64,000 bases of DNA, taken from positions 1,265,946 through 1,329,945 of the forward strand of contig VWZP01001599.1 of assembly GCA_013396995.1 (NCBI GenBank). Direction: 5' to 3'. Below are positions 13,204-28,175 of the stretch, one piece after another (positions within the stretch are counted from its first letter, which is position 1; every line of letters starts with the position of its first letter). The position numbers and the translations under genes are program-made. Under the pieces are notes generated by a model. The model was not told where the DNA came from and made no database searches. It worked only from the letters and a program-made list of their open reading frames with translations. The DNA is from Dicaeum eximium. Lineage: Eukaryota; Chordata; Aves; Passeriformes; Dicaeidae.

Positions 13204-16200
13204 TACAGAGAACTATTTGAGAAATTCATCAATAAATCAAGCGTTTGCCTTTTCCTTTCCTAAGAAGAATTATTTTTAATTTAAAAAAGGCCCAGTAAGC
13301 CCCACTCATATTTCATGTTCACTTACTTGTTCTCAGCTGCAGTTGTTACAATACAGTTGGGCAAATTTAGCTATTAAAAGTATTTCCACAGAAAACTACT
13401 TCACATTCAAACTTCTTTTAACTCTTCTGACCTAGCCATTGTTGTTCAGCATTAGAAGATGTAGTAAGCTAAGGAAGGACCAAGTGCTTGTCTACCAAAG
13501 CAGCTATTCTTGGTAAGTCACTGCACTCCCAAATATTTATACCATGTTAAGTGCAAGGGGGGACAAGGCTTGAAGAGAGACATAGCAGATGACTCTCCAG
13601 AACAGAACACCTATGCCTATGCCATTGAAATTCAATGGGAGTTGCTGGTAATCATACAAATTTGTTTTCTTGTACGTTGTCTTTCAAATCTCTCTAAAGT
13701 CAAGGTGCTGCGTTGATAGACACCAGAAAATGTTTTGTTCCATTTATGAATATCTGTCACAAAAGCATGTCACAGCTGAGACTACTCTCACTAGGACACT
13801 TTACAAAGAAAAATTTTAAGTACTTAAATTGCTTCTATCTAGTATGCCTCCTTAGAAGTCTACCTTGTGGTTCATTTACAACAAGCCACACACAAAAAAT
13901 CAATCCAAGAACAGGTGAGGAGTTGGCATTACAAAACCTTGAGACCTGTTCAGCACTTGACAACCTATTCTAAACCTTACCTGCAATGCTGTTTTTCATC
14001 TTTCATCACTTAAAATTTATCTTTGGTCAGTCTGGATGGACATAAAAGTGGGAGCTAGCATTTAATGCCCAGCCATGTGAAGACCAAGCACTTGAGCACC
14101 AACCTCAATGAAACTTCCCAAATAAGCTCATGGACAAAATCCCAATGAAGGGGACAAGCACTATTCCAGAGGCCCCTGATGTTGAAGAGTCTGACTGACC
14201 TATCTGATCAGCTTCAAACACCTACATTTTTAATAATGCTTCTGTGTACACACAAAATATCAATGGCAGTCCAGAGAAAGAATATAAAGGAGCTCAAGAA
14301 TAAACAGAATGAGCAGAACCAGAACTTGATTGATTTGATTTATAAAAGAACAACCTGGTATATGATTTTTTTTAGCAAGGCAGACATAAGCATGAAAGGA
14401 AGGCAGTGACTTCTTTCCTGAAAAATCCATTATAAAAGACACCAAATGCTAAAATAAGCAATGCACATATTCTTTTTAATAAGATTTATATTGAAACAAA
14501 AGGGACATTTTTTAAAATTTGTATCAGTGTCCATGGTTACAGACATCTAATAGATCAGCTGTACTGGGGAGCAAGGGATACACAAAAAACAACAAACATC
14601 TTTAATTTGTTTCTACATATACAAAACCAATAACAAAGCCATGCCTACATGTCTGCACAAATGCTTGGACAGATTAGACATGAGATCTATCTAATAACAG
14701 CTGGGGAGGAGACAAACCTTCAGGAAATAAAGATAATTTTGCTGTTTGTACTGAATAAGTCAGCCAGAGTCAGACACATGTTACACCACAACAATTAGCA
14801 CAAGTTTTCAAGAGCCTCAGAAACTACTTTATGTCTGTAAAAACACTTTGTGGCCTCAACAGTTGAGGCAGTGGGTAGAGTGAAGGCAGGCTGGCATCAG
14901 TCACCTCCTCAGCACCTCCATATAAGCTGCCCTCACTCCCTTAAAGCCTGCAGGAGCACGGGCACATAAATGCAGCACCTATCACCACAACCGGTTTTAA
15001 CTTGCTCTTTAGCTTGTCTTGTGGTAGTCACTTCAGAAAAACAAATATGAGACACCTTCAGTCAACAACCAGTGTTGAATTTTCCATTTTTTGTCCCGTT
15101 TAAAATAACCCAGGTTTATGACATAAAGTCATCCTAGTTCCTTCAGCTTTCTGGAGGCTGAGATGTACACGTCATGAATCTCATCTTCCATCTGACCCTG
15201 TAGTAAAAGCCATCTACAGGAGCCCCTCCCAAGCAGACCTGCGAAGCTCAAGGGTGGGACATAACTTTGCCTTACCACTGCATCAGTTGTAGGATGTCCC
15301 TACAATTTTGTTTCTTTCTTATCCCGTGACTGTGCCCAAGGCAGTAGGTCCCCACTGCGGGTAACATGATGCGATACTGTGACACTTCAGGGTCCCCACT
15401 GGCAGATGGAGCGGCTCCCCCACACCCCTTTAATGCACGGGGCTGTGTCCCTGTCGTGTGCAGGTGCCTGCTTGTGGAACTGGTGACCCTTTGCAGGTCT
15501 CTGCACCAGCCCTTCCTACGTCTGCCGCATGGCCGAGCGTCAAATGCAAAATCTACTAGACACGGTGAAGGGCTGTCTCAAGGACTGGAAAGGCAACCAC
15601 CAAAGACAAGGGGGAAAAAAAAACCTTGTACAAACCAACAGCACAGAACAAAAATCTGATCTCACTGTTCCCGGCTGAATAGCAACCACTAGGAAATGGG
15701 AATGACTCAAATGCCAGTGCACTGGCTTCTAGTTAGTTTCTGCATGATAAACGTCTTGCGTATCAAAACTACAATTTCAGCTTCAACGAATCCTTTCTAC
15801 TAAACTTAAAGCTGCAGTATGCCAAACAGTAATGTTAATTGTCTCTGTAAGTAAATATGCCATTTATTTTGTTCACCATAAATTAAGAACAGTATTCAAA
15901 CCTCAGACATTTCCCCTCTACTGCCACGCAGTGCTGGCTATCATCACACCAGTGGGACCTGTATTTTAAGAACAACACTGAGGACCCGAGTCAGTCAATG
16001 TTGTTCTTGCTGAGCTACAGCGTTCACAGAAAGCAAACACCATAACCAGATTTGTTTGAACTGGCACGTATTTTAGTTTTATTATTGTTTTTCACTATTC
16101 TCGCATCTCTCATTAATATTAACTTTTATTCTAAACTGACAGCATAACTTCCTGCAAAGGTAACGGCTGTGATGTACAGAATTACACTAGCATATGAGTA

Positions 16201-17513
16201 AAAGAATACTGTGCCATTACAGATGTACCTAATACATTGTATATCAGATATTAAATGCTTTTCTTTCAGTTAGCAAAGCATTGTTTGGTTTATTACTATG
16301 CTTAGTATAAAGAATACATAAATAAGTACATGTTAATAAGTAAACTAATGGCTGACTAAAGCACAGGTGATTAAATACACCAGGTGCTTCTGAAAACATT
16401 GCCTTACAAGATATAATTCCAGTCTGTGTGTTTAAAATACATATCCCAAACAAACTAATGTTGCAAACTGGAACAGAAAAGATACTTTTAATGAGAAATT
16501 ATCTTCACCTAAAGACCAAAGGCAGATAAAACCTGCCTTCTGCATGTAAATAAAAACACATACTGAGAACTGTAGAGCCCACCCTGAACAAGACATGTCT
16601 CTACCTACTGCATCAATGCCATGGGGTTTTGATGCTTACACAAGGAGAGAGTTTCTGAGGGACTAAGCCCAGGAGCCCACGGCTGTAGCCTGCAGTGCAA
16701 GGCTCCCTTGCTCCTAAAACAAAGGCATTTGTAAGAAAAGGCTTTATAAAATTTCATCACTCCCAGCATCCTCTTCCCTTAAATGCTTCTCTGTCACATT
16801 AGACTAGAAAAGGAAAACAAACACGAGGGCAAACAAGAGAGATTTTGGTTGGCAGGCTCCTCGTTATTCATTTACTGTTTGTTACTGATTTTTGTGCCCG
16901 TGCAGAAGGATCACGTGTGCACTGGGAAGAGGACGATGGCAATGTACAGAGGGCTGTGTGTGCCAGGGAGCTCCTGGCCAGAGCAGCTGTCTGTGGGCTC
17001 TGTGTGGCTGGTTTTTGGATTGTTGGTTGTTTATTTTAGACTAAGAAAGTCTCCAGTGTTCAGCCTGGACTAAACCACGAACTCCAGCTCCAGGGGTCCA
17101 CTGCCAAGATGCAAGAGGGTCATAAGGCAGCGTGGAAGAGCTGAGATCAGGGTGGGAGCTGCCCTCCCAGTGAAGCGAGCTGGGTCAGCATTCACAGCCA
17201 AGGACCACCTTACAGTAGCCCAGGGGCGGCTGCTCTCACTCACACCACCAGACCACAGGGGCCAGCACAGCCCCGCAGCACAGCGAGCAAAGGAAAAACA
17301 CCAGACCCACACACTGCTGCCACCTGCCAACAGGAACCTCGCTGCACCTGGGGAAGCACAGACTTGTAAGGAAGGTATTGCAGGATATTTATTTCAAGCC
17401 TGTGTTACTAACTCACCTAAGGAAAGTAGCAAACAATGCCAATGAGTCCTGCACATCACTGACTCTGCACCCCAAATGATAAAGGTGTAGCCTCAAACAC
17501 AGGGGGGACACCA

Positions 17514-17575
17514 CTGTATATTATATTACATATATATTACTAACATAAATATAATACATAATGTAATATATATCA
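17514..17575. repeat. AT-rich low-complexity tract
   Basis: Runs of TATA and ATATAATA-type sequence over about 60 bases. Confidence 0.8.
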
Positions 17576-20500
17576 ATGCCTTTTGCATCTATCATGTAAC
17601 ATATTTTATATATTACTGTATCTATTACTCAGAAACAAAAATAAAAACAATTGCACAATAACTGTATTGTTCCATAATCAGTCATTGCCAGTTTGAATGC
17701 GGCCGGAGGAAAAATTGGGATTTTTACATCTACCTGACTTACAGAAGAGTAGAATAGTACTTGAAGCACCCAAAGTTTTCAGTGAGTGATTTATTAATTA
17801 CTGGGTTTGGCTTATGTCGTGCAAAATTCATCACACTGTCAGAAAGCCTATGATACCTTGTAAAACTGAAAATTTATATTGCAACTTCAAGAGCTATAAA
17901 AATGTGTGGCAAGAGAACTGATTAAAAAGTTTTAAACGTAAAAGCAGCTAAGAAACTTGCAGATTAGGTTTAGATAGGTCAACTTCTTTTCACGCTAAAT
18001 GCCTTTATTTAACCTGCACTGCCATCAGTTCTCAGTGTCTTGATACCTGTCATGTTTCAAATCCAGGAAGGCAGCAAATGTGCAAACTTATTTCAGACTG
18101 CTGGGAGGTGTATGAGAGTCACTCATGCTATATACCCTCTTCTATCGAGACTAATGTAAACAAAGACTTGGGGCAACATTATCATTTCCTTAACTCAGTA
18201 GGAACTTTACCAACTGCTTCAAGGAGACCAGAATTGCAACACAGACTTTCTCAAAACAATAACGGAAAGTTAATTTCAATTTCTACCTCATGATACCAGT
18301 CTATCAGCTAAGACCTTCAAATAAAGCAACATCAGCTTTGTACAGGTAACACCTGCAAGACCTAGGATGTTCAAAGATTTCCCTTTGCTTTGGTGAGGAC
18401 AACAGGCAGAGAAATAAAATCATATCTGAAAAAGTCAGACTATGTTAAGATCTGTATAAAACTAATCAAAATATATGACAACAAATCCAACAAACCAAGA
18501 CTATTTCAACAAAATAAATAAGGACACAGCAAGGTAAAAAGCAGGATATGGTAGTTTCCAAATTGAATACTTAATTTATTTTTGAATGGGGACAAAACTG
18601 CTGAATGTGGAAGAAAAAAAATAATTAAAGGGCAAGAAAAGAGTCACTGTGACAGAAGAAAGCGAGATCTAATGCAAAGGACTTAAAAGGACCATTCAAA
18701 GGACCAAGTTCAAGACATGGTTGAGTGTAAGATTAAGAGAACGTACAGAAAGCACTGGGAACCAGTCTTCATGGTGGTGCTGCTGCTTCTGCAGGTAAAG
18801 GAGAGAGCTGCCACGAGCCACAAATACATCTAAGCCAGAGTGAGAGCAAAGCTTCTATCCATGAGAATTACCAAGTTCTGGAAAAAAAAAATATCTTTCA
18901 GTGCAGCAGTTTATGGGAAGATAATGTAATATATGACTGAGTGTTGGAGCTGGGGACCCAGAGAGGCCTGCACACCTCTGCAGTGCCACAGAGCACAGCT
19001 CCTGCATACTCCTCACAGGAGGACATCAAGGGTGGAAACTCTGCACTTTCAGCTGTAACACAGGCCAAACCCTCCTGGCCAGGTCTGAGGAAATCCTGTG
19101 GCTCAGGCACCTAAGGAAATCCTGGAGCAAATCAGAGCTCCTTGGGACTTGTGCTCCCCACAGGACTATGTGGATTTTGGGGTGACTGCTAACACAGCTG
19201 TCATCAGCACTTTCAAGCAGTAAGCTCTTGACAAGAATTTCTGGGAATACGTAGAACAATATTAACTGCTAAAGCAATTCAGTTGTGCTTGTAGCAATCC
19301 TCCTTTGTCCTGTGACCCAATGAGCAGGACAGTCAGACACAGGAACCAGAAGGGACTTTTATAACAACACAGCACAATACAGGAGCCTACTCTGAGCAGG
19401 CAGACAAATCCATCAAGTCAAGCACTATAGAGAAAACACTTCTGCCTTCTAAGATGAGTCACTGTGCATCAGTGCAGCCCTGCACAAGATCTCCTCAGGT
19501 CCTTCTCTTCCCAGGGAGGGCTCATCAGCTCAGCTGCAGCATCATGCTGCTGCACAAAGTTGGCTTCTGCTCAAGAAGTATCTTGAGCCTCACCCTTGGA
19601 GTCTGTGTCCCCTTGTACCCTGCACAGGGTGCAGAAGGCCAGCTGCAAGCCTTCTCTGACAGGCTCTGGTTTAACCTTCTCTCTGAAAACTGAGGAAATG
19701 ACTAGCCTGGGACTCTAAGACGAGATTTGTGTAAAACATACCAGATGGGTACACTGCTATCAAGTTAACTTCAGCATTAAAAATAGCAAAAGAAATTTCA
19801 CATGGAAGATTAAGTGCATTAGTGGATCATATAACCTTGCTTCAGACTAAGGCACGCTGTAAACAATTTTCAGGCCTCAGCATAAACATACAGGACATGT
19901 CATGAAAACATTTAGTTATGTGAAGTTCAACATCCATGACACTCTCAGGTTACAAGCATATTTTCTTGAGAAATAAATGGCCGTCTTACAAAATAAGATG
20001 ACGATGATGATAACAACATTTCTTGTGCTTTAAATTTTATCTCTGAGTGTCTTGCCACTGCACACAAGACCCTGCATTTCAACCTAACATTCCTGACATT
20101 TAATAAGCCAAGTTTATTTGTAGAAAGTGAGCTGGAAATTAGTTCTCATGGTTGCAGTTGGCACACTACACAGAATAGGAATCTTAAAGATGACTGCATT
20201 TCATTTTTGCCCTATAACTTTCATCCTTCTAATTGGTATATTTAAGTGCACTTAATCGCTTAAGCAATGAGTCTACCACAGTGACAAATCTCCAGTTTAG
20301 ACTCCACAATAATAAATCTTTGTCTTCTCTCAGCAGCTGGCAGGGTTTGATTTGGACTTTGAATTTAGGCCTTTCCTCAGGCTTAACAGCTACAACTTGT
20401 TTGTTCTGTCTGCTGAAAGCGTGACATTAACTCTTGTCTTTAAATGCATTATTGCTGCTTAAGCTTAGTGTTCCTGGTGTTAAAACTGGCTGCCCTTCTG

Positions 20501-23500
20501 CAGTGCCCAACTAAGACACACACAAAACAATTCCAATTAGCCTGTGCTGGGATTTCACAAAGCAACTTTAACTAATTAGTATTTACAGAGCATCACTGGT
20601 CCACATGACACTTCTCAGACATGAGGACAAGCTGGAGTTTATAACACAATCTTTCAATACATGCCTTCAGTGCCACAAAGAGCTAATTTAAAAACAGGTG
20701 GAAGGAGCCTTCAGCCACCCCCTTTAACAGCCAACAGAGGAGTAACATCCCCACAAACACCTCATAGTCTGCCCACAGGACCAGGAGAGGTGTTATCCTA
20801 AACTCTATGACAGATGCTATAAGTATGTTCCTGAAACAGCTCTAGTAAAAAAAGGTAAAACTTAGGCACAACCATCAAACCACAAGAGGAAAAACTACCT
20901 TTGGGCAGAAACAACTGGGGACTCCATCCCACCATACTGCTACAGGCTCTCTGCAGTACCTCAGTAAAATAATTAAGCCCAAGTCTTTGAGAATTTATGC
21001 ATATTAATTACCTGTGCAGTAAAGCCTGGGTCTATGCTTGTGGAACAAACTAAACCAATGAAGGTTTGCAGTATCTAGGTCTCATTTCCCTTTGCCTTAG
21101 TTCTGCCTGTACAGTTCAATAGAACTCTCAGTTATATTCAACATTTTGACATGTATCTAGAGCAGGGCCTGATTTTGCTAAATATAAAATACCTTCTTAA
21201 ATAAGTAATTTTGGATAAAAAAGGTAAATTCTGATTTGTTGTGGCAGCCACACAAAAGACTTCATTAGCTTCTGACAGCAACGTTCATTCCTTCAATCCA
21301 GAAGAAACTGCTTTGGCCCTCCAGCCTAAGTCACCACTTAAGTTGGTTTTATTTGCTTTACCACTTGCCAGCAAGACAAATAACTCTTGCTTGAGCACAG
21401 AGCTTGCCAGCTGACTGAACAACACACAGAAACCTTGGACTCCGTGGGGACTACTCTCTGGCATGCACACAAAGTCCTGGCACATCTGGGACTATCAGAG
21501 CCTCTGTGCACAACATACCTGCACACCGTCAGGAAGTGTTTTTAGCGGGGTGTGGGGGGTTTTTAAATCTCAGCACGATAGTGTTTTAACTAGTCAGCTC
21601 TCCTGTTTACTATGGGCCATTAGATTTCACTCCCAGTTTCCCCACTGAAGAGCCTGGCAATCCTCATTACACTGAGGTTCTTAATACTACGAGAGCCAAA
21701 GATGGAGATGCACAATAATCCCTTGCCGTATCAGCTGGGTCCAAAAACACATCCTCAAAAATCTCTTATAAAAAATACTTAGCATGTGCATTCCTCTGGG
21801 TTCAGTTTGCAGCCACTCCTTTTTTAAGATCTGTCTTCCCTATATTAGAGGCTGCTTTAGTACCTACTACTTCCTTCCCACCACAGAGTTTACAGCACAA
21901 TTTACCCCCTCTCTATGAATGTGAGGGCACTGCACGTCTCACAGCCAGGCTGCCCCTTCAGACCACTGATCATTCGGGCCCCAACTCTCACAAGTTAACA
22001 TGAATTTTACCTCCAAATATTTAGGAAGTTCCATATATTTTTGTCAACTAGATTAAAGCTCTTTAACCTCCTTAGCTACTGTCAAGTAGCTTCTCTGTGA
22101 TTAGATAAACAGCGTGAGCTTCCTTAGGCTAAAAGTGTAGTTTTGCTAGACTCTCCATAGTTCCTCTCAGAGAATCCATTTTAAAACACAGGCAGGTCAT
22201 TCCCTCCAAAATCCCTGTTTTATGAAACATCATCTTCCTAATTCCTGCCAGGTGCTGCTCTCAGGCAGGCATCATGACCTTCTATCTTTCATTTAATGTA
22301 CAGCGTTGGCACAGAATTTCATGTATTTTTCTCTCTCTTTTCAGTCCTTGAGGCATTGATACCAGTCAGCACTTCTTTTGTCTTTCACAAATGCAAATTT
22401 ATGATCTTGATTTTTGCATTTGCTTTGCAAAATAACTCCCAAAATATCTATTTTAAGTTCTTTCTTTAATTTAGAATGGTGGTGTTTTCGCAGCCACTCA
22501 GCAATTAGGACCTGTGAACGATGGGGGGCTTATGATCTTTTGGGCTAGATTGGTCCAGGCACTCAGTGGATGCTTTGGGAAAATCCCAGTTTGCAGTTTC
22601 AGGAGCATTTCCACAGATTTTCATCAGCACACAGAGGACTTTAGACTTCAGTTAGAAGCTGCCAGTACAGCTCCATGGTTGTATATCAGTCAGTGTTACA
22701 GTAAGCTCACTCAAGATCTTATCAAACATTATTTTGAAGGCTCTGGCTTACATATTTCCCCTGAAATACTGACTGCAAATCTTCTAGAGCTTTTGCAGTA
22801 AGAAAGTCAATTTCTTAAAACAGTATTTTCTAAAAACCTTGCATTTCCTACAAACTTCACTCCGCTTCCAGCATCTGATGCTGACTGAAAAATTTAGCTC
22901 AACCAAAAAGTCAAACTGGTAAAGAAATGTCAAAATTCATAGAAAACTAGTATCATTGTATACTGCATCCATTGGGCATTGATCCAGCAAGTTTTGACAT
23001 GGCTTTTCCTCCAAGAATCCCAGTTTAACCTACAAAGATTTATCTACTTTCTGTCAAAAGTAACATGCTACTCTGCAGCACACCACAGTCTCTTCCATTA
23101 AAAATTAAAGGGAGAGTTTCCAAGTATACCATGATGAAAATACACATGCTTTAAAAAGTTAAAACCTGTTTTATAATAACCTCCTGAATATTAGCCTACA
23201 GCAGTAAAAACTAATTTTTGCAAAACCAAAAAAGGCATACTGAAAAAACCTCTAACATCCAAACCCTGTCTGGAGGCTCAGCAGCAACTACAAATGCTTT
23301 GTGGTGCTGTAAGTGATATGACTGAAGAGAGGGGTTAACAGTTAAAAAAACACTGTTTACTTTAATTCCACTAAGTAGAAAATAAGATCAGTATTTAGTA
23401 AATATTTAATTTACATTCTAAGAAATGCAAAAATTAATGCAAGGGATTTTGGGTCAGTGGGCAAACTGTCTGTAACTGACTCTGTGAATTTCGTATGCAG

Positions 23501-23939
23501 GATTGATGCTGAACTTGACAGAAGGGGTCAGGTGTTTGAAATTTTACTTTTAACAGTCAAGTTCTTAAAAATACGCCAAACAAATCTACATGGCACTTGC
23601 AAGGAGTTAAGAATTCTTCCATCTCCTTTTGTGGCATGTGAGTTTTGCTCCAGGTTTTCTGCTGACTCGCCCACCACCACATTCACTTCTGTAGCTCACA
23701 CAGAGATGCTTAGAGGGAAACCCATCCACAACGACCGCAGATTGCTTTGAAGAAAGTCCAAACAGCTACCAGCAAGCCCGCAGAACTAAAACTAACTGTC
23801 CTTCAGCTCTTCTTAAAAGAAAGAATCTGTTCACTGGTTTTCAAACTATTTGAAACTCCCTGGCCTTTGTCAGGTTAATGTTTTCTAGCCCTCATGATTA
23901 ACTGCACTAGCTTAAATTTATGAAGGGGAACAATACCTC

Positions 23940-24140
23940 CTGCCCGGCTGCCGCGATGCTATCACAGCAAACACACCTTAGAGGCGGCGGCTCCAGAGGC
24001 TGAGCAGGCCCTGGCAGCCCCAGCCCCAGCCCCTGCAGCCATCCCCCAGCCCAGGGAAGACACACTCCAGGTGTCCGGTCCCCAAAAACCCTTCTGCCCT
24101 AAGGGGCACGCACAGCAGCTCCACACGGCCAGATCATCAG
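23940..24140. other. GC/CpG-rich block inside ST7 intron 1
   Basis: About 200 bases of GC-rich sequence with several CpGs and a short CAGCCC repeat, embedded in AT-rich intron. It has no TATA box or recognisable exon. It could be a small regulatory island or a decayed repeat. Confidence 0.4.
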
Positions 24141-27100
24141 CAGCAGGGAAAAAGTGAAATTAGTTAAAATTTAATAACAGGTAAATGTTTTCTGCTCCTG
24201 CTTGAATTTGAGCCCATGGGAATGAAAAGTTACTTTTTTCTCACACTGCAAGTTGTAGGGGCACATTGCACCGATGTGCAGTATAGATGTGCAGAGTCAG
24301 GAAGCCCAGAACGGGAAGATGAGAAGGATGAGATGAGCTTCACTGACAGCAGCCACCACCCTAAGCCAGCACAGCCCAGACCTGAGAGGCAGGCTCCATC
24401 TCTCCATCTCCTGCAGTACTTCTGCTAATGAAATCATCCTCAGCTTTCTTGCATGGTTTAACACAAGGTGGTTTCATAAGATGGGTCTTTTCCAAGCACT
24501 TTGCTTCACAAAGTCGGTGCAATGCACACACTGCTGAACACATCTGAGGTGGGCCAGGCTGACTAAAAAAACCTCTCCATTTTGTGTCTTCTGAGAGATT
24601 CTTGGACAAAGAGATGGTGTTTTTATCCTAAATTCACAGGACTTTGAACACGTTCACCTCACCCCCTGGCCACACAAACCACAGGGGTGAGCGGGGACCT
24701 GGTGACAGCCAGTGCTGCCAGCCCTGCTCCACACCAGCCTCTTCCCTCTCCAAACAGCCAGCACCATGCACAGTGTGTCATGTACTGGGCTTTAAGAAGT
24801 CTATTACCTCATCACAAATCCCACATTAATTAAAATTTTACCTATTCATTTTAGTAGGAATGTCATAATAATAGTTTTTAAAAATTCATAATGAAGAAAT
24901 ATACCATGTTCCTCAGATAACAACTCCGTCCTAGCTACCACAAGGTGACGTAATCTTGCTCTTCCAACCGTGGTTACCCTGGGCCAGGTGACCTCAGGGG
25001 CCTGGCAGGACAACTTTACTTGGTTTCTTCCATTCTGCAGGCTGCTAATGCTCCCCTCTCTAGCAGCTCAGCTGGTGACACCACAGGGCCTTGCTCCAGC
25101 ACAGCTGGATAATAATACTCCACAGACACCAACAGAGCCAGACTCAGCCTAGAGTTCATACCCGTGTATTTATTTTTCACACTTTTAGGAAATGAGTTTA
25201 TCTGATTTCTCTACTCTCAGCAAGCCAGAGGATTCCTCCTGTTTGCCTTGTCACAAGCCAGTCGCACTTAAAGTTCTGGTCATTAAATCTGTCTTTCTGT
25301 TGCACTTTGAAAGGATAAATAAAATCATCAGAAAATGTTTAACTTCAGTGCCTCTTTCCTTCTTAGGATTTGACTAGAAATCCAAATTCTTATGTCAGGA
25401 AAAACAAGCACATTTTTAGACGAGGTGTGTCTTATTTCAGATTAGTGTGGCATTCAGAAGTCGTGCAAGTGCCAACATGGGAAGAAAATACAGCATGTTA
25501 TATAAAATAGGCATATTTAATTATTTTGGAATAAGATTATAACATCCGCTTCCTCAACTGCTTATTCTGTATTTAACATTCTAGCCTGGCATATTAAGTG
25601 TCCTCTCTTGCTTCCTAGCTAATGGTATGGTACAGTACAATAGTTCAAACTCTCCTATTCCTAATTTTATTATTTGATCTGGACATCAAACATTAAAAAG
25701 ATTTTTAAAAAACCCAAACAAACCACACGAAACACCACAATCAGACTTAACATTACTATTTTTATATGACAGACTAGATTTTCCTTTGGGTATATCACAG
25801 TAATGTACTCCACCAAGGACACTGAAATTATGCTTGGCCAAACCGAGGAGCCTTCAAGCCTGGGAGCTCACTGAAACACACGGGATGACCAACATGCACC
25901 AATTCTCAAGTGTGCACATCTGTACAACATTGAAACAGGGAAAAAAGACCCCACATTTCTTAGTCAGACTTCCTGATACAAGTGACCAACCACCTGTCTA
26001 TTTGGTGAAACCATCTGCAATGACTCTGACTGCCAGGGGTGCACAGCTTGCTGCCCTTTCCTTGCCAAAAAGCAATTTAAGGCTGCATGAACACTAGTGA
26101 TTCCTATTTCACCATCAGATTTAAAGACTTTCAAACATATAAATCCCAAAGGCTTCTTAATCAGCTGATCCAAGTTTGCTAAAAATTAATGCCTGATTAT
26201 GACAAAATTGAGTTTGCCCTCTCCTTCTAGTCATCGATTCTTATAATTCTTTTCATTATTAAAAGGCCATTTCTCTCTCTCCATGACAATACTGCGTCAC
26301 TGTAATCTTATTCTGATGCTTCTCTCCAGCCCTGAAATAATTTTTCCACTATCTTCTCCAGCTTTTCCACTTCCTTTTAAAAATACTAGCACTAGGCATG
26401 GAAAAACAAAATCATACAGCAGTAGCAAGCACCAGGTCCTTGTGGCAGGTGCCCTTCCATACATGCTACACTAGTCCTTCTTATCACAGCAGCCCACTGT
26501 GGGCTCTGTTTAAGGTGTTTGATCCAAATCTCTAAAACCTTTCTAAATCACTATTTCATGAAGTATAAACCATACCTGTGGAACTGCGATTTTTTTAACT
26601 GGCTGACCGAGCTGCCTCTGGTGGTACTGAAAGTTTGTTTGACCTCAACTCACCAACAGATCCAGCTTGTTCTGGAAAAATACCCAGTCATTTTTTAAAT
26701 CACCCTACTATTTCTTTATGTCACATAGAGGTTTTAGTAGCAACATTTACACATTTATTTTCACATCACTGAAATATATGTGATTGCTATCACATCCTCA
26801 GTTGCTGTGGTACTTCATGATCAACCTTGAACCACTGGCATTAGAACCCAACTGTAATCACCTGGGGGGGGCTAGAGGGGGAAGACGATCCACAATAAAT
26901 TAAATCTGTTTTAATTCGTTCACAAAAACTTTGAAAAACTAAAGAAAACAAAAAATGATCACATTATTACCGGTACTAATTTTTTAATAAATTCCATTTA
27001 GGAAGAGATGAAGCATAAAGACCATATTGTGCCTCTTCTTCTCCCCAGTAACTCATTTTCATCAGGCACTTTGGGAATTTCTTCAGCTTTTTTAAACTCC

Positions 27101-27723
27101 TCAAAGATTTCATACTGTTATTTTACTTGCATTTTGAGACATTTCAGTAAACCCCAAGATGACTCAGCTGGAGTAACATTTCAAATGAGAACGTGTATCA
27201 AGAATTAGTTTGTTCAAACTCAGGAAGAAATCAGAGAGGGTTGATTAGGTCTCAGATGGATGCCTGTGATTTTTTACAATAGCAAAAATTATAATATAAA
27301 GCATTCTGACATTTCTGCTTGACAAGCATGGCCTTCAATGTTTACCTGGGAAGTATGCTTTAAATAAATTATTAAGAATCAAACAACAAGAATTACTTCC
27401 TATTCTAATCAGTGCGGTAATGACAAAAGAAACAGGATAATGTCCAAAGATATATTGTGAAAATTTGACCAAAATTGCATTTGAAGTTTATTTTATAAAC
27501 GCAATTTATAATTGCCTTTATGCTAAACTGAAAGCTGCCTTATGCCGAATCTTCCTTTTTGTTTAATTCTTCTTTGATGCTAGAATTGCCAGAGGCTTAT
27601 CAAATGAGAACAGGCCAGAGGGATGGGTGAAAAACGCTCAGATAACGTTTAACTTCCCAGCAGCAGGGATGCCACATGGGCTACATCTCATCTGCCCCAA
27701 AATTAATTTGTCTTCTCCAGCAT

Positions 27724-27750
27724 GGGGGTGGGAGAGCAGGGGGGGGCGGG
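27724..27750 (+). other. G-quadruplex-type motif downstream of ST7 exon 1
   Basis: Four or more runs of at least three G are separated by loops of T, AGAGCA and C, matching the canonical G3N1-7 pattern. The G-rich strand is the ST7 template strand. The motif lies about 425 bases downstream of the exon 1 donor. Confidence 0.6.
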
Positions 27751-28175
27751 CAGGAATTAAGTTTATCAAAGTAGATGGGTAGGAGAAATAAGCAATTTTA
27801 AGATAAAGCCATAACTGCCCAATCCAGACCGGCTAACAGTACGTGAGTTACTGCTGATTCAGTCCAGCGGCGGCACACTACCATCCCGAGTCTGAGCACC
27901 CAAAGCAAAGTCCATCGCAACAGTGATAACCTTCTAGCGAACTCACACTCTTGTTATTTATTATCATTCAGAAAAGTAGCTGAGATCTAATACTTATCAG
28001 AAACCCAGTTAAAGTTTTAATCCTGGTTAATAAGAATGCTCGAGTACAATACGAACAGTACAAACAGCTTAAGGCAGGGCTCGAACCCCCGAGGGGGCGG
28101 CGCTGGGCGCTCCCCCACGGCACCCCCGGCTGAGCGCCCCGGGGCAGGGCAAGGGCGCAGAGCATCCCAGCCTAC

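Larger units (their letters stand above)
13204..28175 (-). other. ST7 intron 1, proximal part
   Basis: No exon or RNA gene was recognised. The region contains an AT-rich tract at 17.5 kb, a GC-rich block at 23.94-24.14 kb and a G-quadruplex-type motif at 27724-27750. It also has moderately CpG-containing stretches near 15.2-15.5 and 17.1-17.3 kb. The open reading frames show no protein-family resemblance. Confidence 0.8.
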
